64,000 bases of DNA from Mimachlamys varia. Lineage: Eukaryota; Mollusca; Bivalvia; Pectinida; Pectinidae. A program made the position numbers and the translations under genes. Of the stretch, positions 61,201-64,000 are shown one piece after another. The stretch is taken from positions 4,644,732 through 4,708,731 of the forward strand of contig OX392530.1 of NCBI GenBank assembly GCA_947623455.1, read 5' to 3'. Within the stretch, counting starts at the first letter, position 1; each line of letters opens with the position of its first letter. The notes beneath the pieces were generated by a model. The model had not been told where the DNA came from. It saw only the letters and a list, made by a program, of their open reading frames with translations, and ran no database searches.

Positions 61201-63446
61201 AGTAGAGTAGCTATCAATAGGATAATTTTCGGGGAGAATGGGGTAGTTTATAGTAGAGACTCGCTTCAATATGACATGAGAGTTGACCATCTGACTTTTT
61301 ATTTAGACAAATTTCCCCAATTCAAAATCTATTGGCAGAAATATTTAGAACCCAAATTGAAATCAAAAGTTATAGAACCGCTTCGCCAATCTGTAGTAAA
61401 TGAAATGTGGACAAATAATAATGCGGAGTCCATAAATAACAAACTGAAACAAACCGCTGAATGGAAGCAACATAACATACCAACTCTCATTGACAAATTG
61501 ACACTTGTCTCAAAAATGCAGCAGTTAGACATTCGCAGGGCTTTGCACGGTACGGGGAATTACAAACTTGCTGATAGGTATTTAGAGTTCACCTCCACTA
61601 TTTGGCATAATAAAACCTCAAATGAAAAGGACATCGCTTTCGGAAAATTTTTGGCAAAATCAAAAACAAAATAATCGTCTAAAACAGTGAAATTGACTGT
61701 CGCTAATTTTATATGTCCAAAACCAAAAGAAGCTTGCGGAAAAAAACCTAACCAGCGCAGACGTAGACGTGCAGAACGAGCTCTAAAGCACAGCAAGAAA
61801 CTGTAATTCCCAGTGCCGTTATATCTTTACGTAGGGATAGGATATCAAAGTTAGGACTACCAATTCAATTTGAAGTATATATAGGCTATAGCTATTCAAT
61901 GGTTTCCCGTTAAATATCAAATATATTTTTCACGAGTATGGCAGATTTTTTATATTTTCACGAGTGAAAGTATATTTAAAATCTGCCATACGAGTGAAAT
62001 ATATTTGATATTTATTGGGAAATCATTGAATTTTCTTTTTATTACATTTTCGAAATTCCAAAAAGTCTGATTTATTATAAAATTTACGGTTACAACTGAT
62101 CGAGTGTCTAAGGCTTATAGAATATAAATTTGCCACATAATAAAGTCCTATTTTTTGTTCAAAATATATTTAAAATGCAAAAACATATTGATAAAATTCA
62201 TTAGATATCTATTAATTTCCAAAATACTATAAAGGATTTTAATTTCCTTTATATGATTTGATTCTAGATTAACGAAAAAATAGGTCACAAATGGTGCGTA
62301 ATGATATTGGACCGAAACTTATATCATCACTAGTGATATTTTCTGATATTTCACTGGTAAAAATGTAATAAAACTTGAATAATATTAATTGATTCCTAGG
62401 ACAGCATTGACTGCATCAAAGTCTGCTAAATTGTGCAGGTACGCAATTAACTATATCACATAGTGATTAACAGTATTTTTTCCACAACGTGGAATGATAT
62501 GTATTAAAGCATCGTAATGTACCGCAGTAATGACATAATACCACGTTGTCCAACATGTTTTTCCTTATCTACACTATGGATATATAACTTTTAGAATTTT
62601 TTTTTTAGAAACTACTAGTATTGGGTAGTATTGGGTTGTATTGGGTAAATCGATGTTAAAATGCCTTTTTTTTGCAAAATAGAATGAATGCCATATTTAT
62701 CATATTTTCAAAAAATATTTCAAGATTGTGGACACTCTATTGTTGTTATTTTGTATTTATGTTGTATTTTATATTGTTATGTATACTTATCAACAATATT
62801 CATGATTTCTGAAATAAAGCACAAATTTATAAATATATTTACTTGTTGTTTTGTTTTTTAACCAATATGTATTTTCAGTAATTCAGGAATAACAAAACAT
62901 CGTAACAGAACAGACATCGTTGACACATTTTACGGAAAATATATATTATTTGATATATCAGTTGAATTGAGTGTTTACTTTTTGTATTGGGTAGTATTGG
63001 GTTGTATTGGGTAAATCGACGTTTGTATTGGGTTGTATTGGGTAAATCGACGTTTGTATTGGGTAGTATTGGGTTGTATTGGGTAAATCGACGGACCCCT
63101 GACAACAGTTCAATTGTTACAAAATAATTTAGTCATCTGTTACAGATTTACTTACCATTTCAATGGAATAAGAAAATTCATACACATGCATACCTTCTGA
63201 GAATTCAATATGTTTGTCGTTATCCTGCACTTGCTGTAACTCCTGTAGCAGAAGACATTTTTCTTGCTCTATTTCCAATGCCCGTTCTCGGAGCTTCTCA
63301 ACTCTACTTTCGATTGAATATAAGTGGCCAATGAATGTTTTTCGGTCGTCGTCCCCTTCGGACATATTTACATTATCTTTGCTTTTTTCATCTTCTTTTA
63401 TCGAAGAAGACTCTACTAAACTTGGGGCTTCCTGTATATTTGTCAT
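45944..63446 (-). CDS. BAG2: BAG2, Hsp70 co-chaperone (two coding exons, 16.9 kb intron)
   Basis: Exon 1 is 63194-63446 and exon 2 is 45944-46290; 253 + 347 bases join in phase to 199 residues (human BAG2 is 211). Exon 1 encodes an acidic/Ser-rich start and a coiled coil (SIESRVEKLRERALEIEQEK). Exon 2 encodes the BAG/BNB domain, with CLTIEISV, GCVDQRFQGSILGC and DDQKKIKSRLQRLLADL matching the family's TLTVEVSV, GPVDQKFQ and EDQKKIKRRLETLL. BAG2 is a nucleotide-exchange factor for Hsp70 and inhibits the CHIP ubiquitin ligase. Start ATG 63446 was chosen because homology begins shortly after; an in-frame ATG at 63527 would add 27 residues. The intron is filled by an LTR element, its truncated copy and a Mutator-like transposon. 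The gene is convergent with RAB23. Confidence 0.93.
46291..47043 (-). other. BAG2 intron left of the LTR element
   Basis: AT-rich intron sequence; no exon, element or structured RNA recognised. Confidence 0.5.
47044..47300 (-). repeat. 3' LTR (257 bp)
   Basis: On the minus strand begins TGTTATGTATAG and ends CTCACACAGCATGACA, i.e. TG...CA. Near-identical to 54663-54925. Confidence 0.9.
47301..47320 (-). other. Polypurine tract
   Basis: Minus-strand ATTTTTTTTGAGGGGGGGCA lies directly upstream of the 3' LTR; the GAGGGGGGG run fits a plus-strand priming tract of LTR retrotransposons. The same sequence precedes the LTR in the second copy (54926-54945). Confidence 0.8.
47321..48782 (-). other. 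Non-coding 3' region of the LTR element
   Basis: 1.46 kb between the integrase stop and the polypurine tract. No recognisable ORF or structure; short ORFs on both strands have no family features. It is duplicated nearly unchanged at 54946-56411. Confidence 0.7.
48783..51722 (-). CDS. Retrotransposon pol: integrase with chromodomain-like end; RT/RNase H missing
   Basis: 979-codon open frame. Residues 1-150 are the region between protease and RT (ending DNPDLGFTDQ). From about 155 it continues with NVLADSSS, which resembles the end of an RNase H domain, then a long acidic linker. The integrase zinc finger is H436/H443/C473/C476. The catalytic core has D506 (WQVDLYGP), D565 (SDQGSEF) and E601 (VERTHRTL), a DD35E spacing. 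The C-terminus (VKRVLAQRN ... ALWLPLSKL) is chromodomain-like. Integrase inserts element DNA into the genome; without RT this copy cannot copy itself. Its true N-terminus is upstream in another frame, so the ORF start is not a translation start. Confidence 0.9.
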   Translation of the reverse strand: MFGANSQNMFYMDHKVFVLVVVTPLHQHLLVSKSLVTVLCENTVPLKLLNPTNAPITILPGRNIAQFEYTSMDHEATDVSDYFVQNVELKSDTNKQFQSADSSSNKSLFENISIPNHLTEEEQGSLKSLLLQHANFFVTKDNPDLGFTDQVQTLQNVLADSSSDGVPLNEVNNVQVQHPAISLLQDLSPNSMLHLDNHDDGYDGDSEDMFGTLPKQVRKRRSHSRHHHCSCFNEDNKLTADQTPFKNPTVDVTIKPPQVLSSDQNNYEESDVLLSSPKLGSEDASSESISQPVDFATDDFSVGDSKNGKDTVLTTLTVSNTEVDDSTSSSEEVDLAKAKIKSIDLFSQGHFDPKSISALQHSDIRCKSMFDYLEHGLLPKSQKDSRRILIESADFLIIDQLLFHSRKANSTRTKSLNNFQLVLPDVMIKTVIELYHDTPMGGHGGIQHTVDSIKDHYYFPRLATVVADYVRSCPQCQERKTTRAHTKSSIVAYPTPSKPFDVWQVDLYGPIPITKKGNRYIFTAVDQFSKFLFALPIPNKDAVTVSHALYTLFTTYGVCITLISDQGSEFISRCTQEVCRQLDIKQQYTPSFVHHCLGSVERTHRTLAERMTPFVQKGSYWDDVLSSVIFSMNNTVNGTLRYSPYEIVYGYRPRFPLSNHIEDTDFPRLPTDIHQYIKDFSKCLDVIRKEVKKNAEHAKHSMLERMNTNLNPLDVGPGDYVYLQTEPTGKGRKLQNQYTGPFVIDSFPTPHTVILRNKVSGKTLHRPVHLNRLKLAYLRMPEPTDYFMGQVTTNDNHPVGDPNLFEVTTEIDTGHEESVFANSTALDTEAPSDQARTDHSVEDQLSGFDKTTEVDGTDNDETSDVLSSSIPKSNHEPTGHSRIQNFFPTLPSNLNRPHRVIKRPFRFRDNDHLTPLQSSTDSSCQKVKRVLAQRNQDNKCEYLVHLVGEPAQNALWLPLSKLDAKTKLVIKRKPPPFIS
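51565..52352 (-). pseudogene. Retroviral-type aspartic protease, frameshifted
   Basis: Two overlapping minus-strand frames. 51981-52352 contains the active-site motif LIDTGSS (Asp near 52064). 51565-51984 carries the distal flap/ILG part (HPLILGTQYL). A frame change near 51985 separates them, and another near 51680 separates them from the pol frame. A programmed shift between gag and protease is possible, but two further shifts suggest decay. Confidence 0.8.
52187..53518 (-). CDS. Retrotransposon Gag with two CCHC zinc knuckles
   Basis: 443-codon ORF. The middle (FSGYPHEDGHKFLSEFDSYA ... GPALTWFNSM) is a typical Ty3/gypsy capsid segment. Near the C-terminus, CHSCRGEGHMRRDC and CQICFQFGHPALSC both fit CX2CX4HX4C nucleic-acid binding knuckles. 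Gag forms the particle that packages element RNA. It overlaps the protease frame by about 165 bases. Confidence 0.92.
   Translation of the reverse strand: MYIADPPGKHMSTHQISTSPSIDILSEISDNSPSSDDNNDLNIFDEHFLATNALHELSFVPDENSRSNPVSITDLEDNVTLPDVPSFFSSTGISNYHYEPLTDSATDDFPTMAKLTCKKFSGYPHEDGHKFLSEFDSYAILLKADNDNRKIAAFHLHLQGPALTWFNSMSDTDIKTTWEYLKTLFCERFVSLDWQSPQMILESENFQKISLQENQPIEDYHCQLVEKGQLIHKAEHEVLARFLAGLPRGLSFFVRAGLPRDLNSALTAAKIGEANGFRTDTVPFSNPQSTEMCASATPQTQKSDELTEIKQQIKQLTDVVSRLSVNHSSPDRNHASQQNPQTRKRQQQSPRQPSQYQAQPHFQQPVPTLQNDIICHSCRGEGHMRRDCNWIGVGESLSLLKCQICFQFGHPALSCRLLAQHPPPNQGNAFHLRSQGPFPSGHQ
53545..53905 (-). repeat. Four spaced hairpin repeats in the element leader
   Basis: A GC-rich block, GTCGGCCTGGGGGCTTTACA plus ACAT, recurs at 53549, 53646, 53769 and 53876 (97-123 bp apart). 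In the last three it is enclosed by ATACAAATA and TATTTGTAT arms, giving similar stem-loops. They lie between the SGNH-like ORF and gag. Confidence 0.85.
53892..54484 (-). pseudogene. SGNH/GDSL hydrolase-like ORF inside the LTR element (frameshifted)
   Basis: Two consecutive minus-strand frames. 54134-54484 carries VILGDSR (block I, nucleophile Ser) and CLGINDV (block III, G-x-N-D). 53892-54143 carries MVDGIHPD (block V, D-x-x-H). Order and spacing fit an SGNH esterase of about 200 residues. A single frame change near 54145 joins them, and no ATG precedes the GDS block in frame (a stop sits just upstream). It lies between the 5' LTR and gag. SGNH/esterase domains are known in ORF1 of CR1-type LINEs; presence in an LTR element is unusual. 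Function in the element is unknown. Confidence 0.7.
54663..54925 (-). repeat. 5' LTR of the element, also 3' LTR of the truncated copy (263 bp)
   Basis: Same sequence as 47044-47300 with a 6-bp TTATAA-type insertion near its right-hand TG end and a few substitutions. A candidate primer-binding site, TGGTGGAGAATCTG, starts four bases inside (minus strand); the matching tRNA was not identified. Confidence 0.9.
54926..57430 (-). mobile_element. Truncated second copy of the LTR element
   Basis: Near-identical to 47301-49800: polypurine tract, non-coding 3' region and integrase C-terminus. Homology stops at 57430 inside the integrase core (after SPYEIVYGYRP in reverse), where unrelated sequence follows. 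It shares the central LTR, giving an internal-LTR-internal-LTR tandem. Confidence 0.9.
56412..57430 (-). pseudogene. Integrase C-terminal fragment (second copy)
   Basis: Open for about 339 codons and nearly identical to the C-terminal third of the 48783-51722 ORF, including the chromodomain-like end. It lacks the zinc finger and catalytic triad. Confidence 0.9.
57431..57690 (-). other. BAG2 intron between the LTR remnant and the Mutator-like element
   Basis: 260 bases of ordinary sequence ending in the left target duplication CTGACAAC (57683-57690). Confidence 0.5.
57696..57900. repeat. Left TIR: 41-bp units
   Basis: Unit starts at 57696, 57737, 57778 and 57819 (CGTCGATTTACCCAATACAA or CGTTGATTT variant), decaying into isolated TTACCCAATACAA blocks to about 57885. 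Confidence 0.9.
58345..58379. repeat. Perfect 13-bp stem hairpin inside the transposon
   Basis: CACGGACTTAGAT (58345-58357) and ATCTAAGTCCGTG (58367-58379) pair perfectly around a 9-base loop. It lies among degenerate TACCCAAA sub-repeats. Confidence 0.85.
58436..59400. repeat. 46-bp minisatellite with palindromic core and 332-bp higher-order duplication
   Basis: About 20 units of the form GTATAAAACGATCGTTTTTA, TTCATTTGATAATAG, AAACGGG. Many contain the 14-base palindrome AAAACGATCGTTTT. The block starting at 58531 recurs from 58863 (332 bp apart) with its seven distinct variants in the same order. Confidence 0.95.
59401..60605. other. Transposon interior left of the transposase
   Basis: AT-rich, no ORF recognised. 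Begins with ACGTATATCGGGCCTTTAAG, which resembles one end of the TTAA MITE family. Confidence 0.4.
60606..61806 (+). pseudogene. Mutator-like (MULE) transposase fragment with an internal stop
   Basis: Open frame from 60606 to a TAA at 61672-61674 with no N-terminal ATG; the same frame then continues to a second stop at 61804-61806 as a basic tail (NQRRRRRAERALKHSKK). Numbered from 60739: GIDRTFNLG gives D46, GTDEEKAM D113, CTKH C134/H137 and NNNAESINN E230, a plausible DDE triad with the CxxH typical of MULE transposases. It would cut and paste the surrounding element. Being 5'-truncated or missing upstream exons, and carrying a nonsense codon, this copy is probably inactive. Confidence 0.75.
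61895..62030. repeat. Long imperfect hairpin (about 54-bp arms)
   Basis: Left arm 61895-61948 (from TTCAATGGTTTCCCGTTAAA to ATGGCAGATTTT) pairs with right arm 61978-62030 (AAAATCTGCCATACGAGTGA to GGGAAATCATTGAA). Looks like a nested foldback element. Confidence 0.75.
62975..63093. repeat. Right TIR: inverted 31/41-bp units
   Basis: Three tandem units ending GGGTTGTATTGGGTAAATCG plus ACG. One unit lacks a 10-bp TATTGGGTAG sub-block. A further inverted copy sits at about 62620-62655. Confidence 0.9.
63194..63446 (-). CDS. BAG2: BAG2 coding exon 1
   Basis: 253 bases from MTNIQEAPSLVESS to DNDKHIEFSE plus one base of Asp. Donor AG/GTATGC. The coiled-coil segment aligns with the family's LRVEALREAATAVEQEK region. 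Confidence 0.88.
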
Positions 63447-63840
63447 TTTGTTTTCGTTCACGACCGCGATGTGCCATTTAATTTGCCGTGGTAGAAATAC
63501 GTACCTCCAAAACAGAGAGCTCCACATGTACAGTTCGTCTTTATCAACTAGAAGCTTTGTAATAAGTCGGTTAAATTATCGACACATTCAAACACAGCAG
63601 TGCATTTGACATTTATGCTCCTGAAGGTTATCGACTGAAAAAAAGTAAGTAAGGCCGATTTGTGTTATTTTGGCAGCTTCTTTATGATTAGACTCTTATT
63701 TCCTCCGATCATTGTTTCTTAGAAAACTTTAAAAAGTTTCAGATCACGACTTTAATGTGTGCTGATGCTCCTGTGTTTGGTTTGTCCCTGTGTACAGTAC
63801 AGAATTAAAGTATACCATGATTTATACACAATCACAGGTA
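63447..63840 (-). promoter_or_regulatory. Presumed 5' UTR and promoter region of BAG2
   Basis: Sequence upstream of the chosen start codon. No TATA box or other defined site was recognised, so limits are nominal. Confidence 0.3.
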
Positions 63841-63952
63841 CATGTGTATGTAGACTTATTATGATAAAATTTAGTGATAAATAGTAAATGCCTATAAGCC
63901 GCTAATATATAAAGGTATTTATCACTAAATTTTATCATAAGTCTATACATGT
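63841..63952. repeat. Hairpin element upstream of BAG2
   Basis: GACTTATTATGATAAAATTT plus AGTGATAAATA pairs with TATTTATCACTAAATTTTAT plus CATAAGTC around a loop of about 30 bases; arms of roughly 37-44 bp with small indels. Confidence 0.75.
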
Positions 63953-64000
63953 CCCTGTGCACACATGTACAGGAACATTTATCTACTAACAGCGGTCAAT

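Larger units (their letters stand above)
57691..63098 (+). mobile_element. Mutator-like DNA transposon with composite terminal inverted repeats (5.4 kb)
   Basis: Both ends share ten bases in register (CGGCGCGTCG left, GGGTCCGTCG right, inverted) followed by ATTTACCCAATACAACCC. CTGACAAC flanks both sides (57683-57690 and 63099-63106), an 8-bp target duplication as expected for Mutator-like elements. Each TIR is a small array of 41-bp units (CGTCGATTTACCCAATACAA plus CCCAATACTACCCAATACAAA type). A transposase-like ORF lies inside on the plus strand. The interior also holds a 46-bp minisatellite and hairpins. Confidence 0.85.

Noticed and set aside
62875..63105. Minus-strand ORF with FTQYNPILPNT repeats
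   Set aside because: Translation of the transposon's terminal inverted repeat.

Overview
This is a eukaryotic, AT-rich, repeat-laden genomic window. It has spliced genes with GT-AG introns, long introns, many minisatellites, MITEs and degenerate transposons. The gene content fits a lophotrochozoan, most likely a marine mollusc; that placement is inference from gene style and from dispersed repeat tails that look molluscan. Three conserved protein-coding genes can be reconstructed exon by exon: USP14 (minus strand, 385-7562, cut by the left edge), RAB23 (plus strand, coding 24881-35907, complete) and BAG2 (minus strand, 45944-63446, complete, two coding exons around a 16.9 kb intron).

Layout. 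1-7562: USP14 exons 9 to 1. About 7563-7947: probable shared divergent promoter and a candidate non-coding first exon of RAB23. 7948-24599: probable long first intron of RAB23, with no convincing coding sequence but several MITEs and tandem repeats. 24600-36300: RAB23 coding exons and 3' end, including a 2.6 kb 18-bp minisatellite that starts inside a coding exon and includes its splice donor. 36300-45930: intergenic minisatellites and dispersed repeats. 45944-63446: BAG2. Its single coding intron holds an RT-less Ty3/gypsy-like LTR element (47044-54925), a truncated second copy joined to it (54926-57430), and a 5.4 kb Mutator-like DNA transposon (57691-63098) with composite terminal inverted repeats and an 8-bp target duplication.

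How the parts relate. USP14 (proteasome-associated deubiquitinase), RAB23 (small GTPase of ciliary/Hedgehog signalling) and BAG2 (Hsp70 co-chaperone) are not one pathway. However, RAB23 and BAG2 lie tail to tail, as I recall for the human locus, so this looks like ancient microsynteny.

The most unusual signals are four. (1) In two neighbouring genes, the 3' end of a coding exon plus its splice donor has been amplified into a tandem array: 69-bp units in USP14 and 18-bp units in RAB23. In RAB23 each unit looks like a juxtaposed splice acceptor and donor. (2) The LTR element carries an SGNH/GDSL-hydrolase-like ORF upstream of gag. (3) The same element has lost reverse transcriptase and RNase H while its pol frame stays open through integrase. 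(4) The Mutator-like element carries a 46-bp minisatellite with a palindromic core and a 332-bp higher-order duplication.
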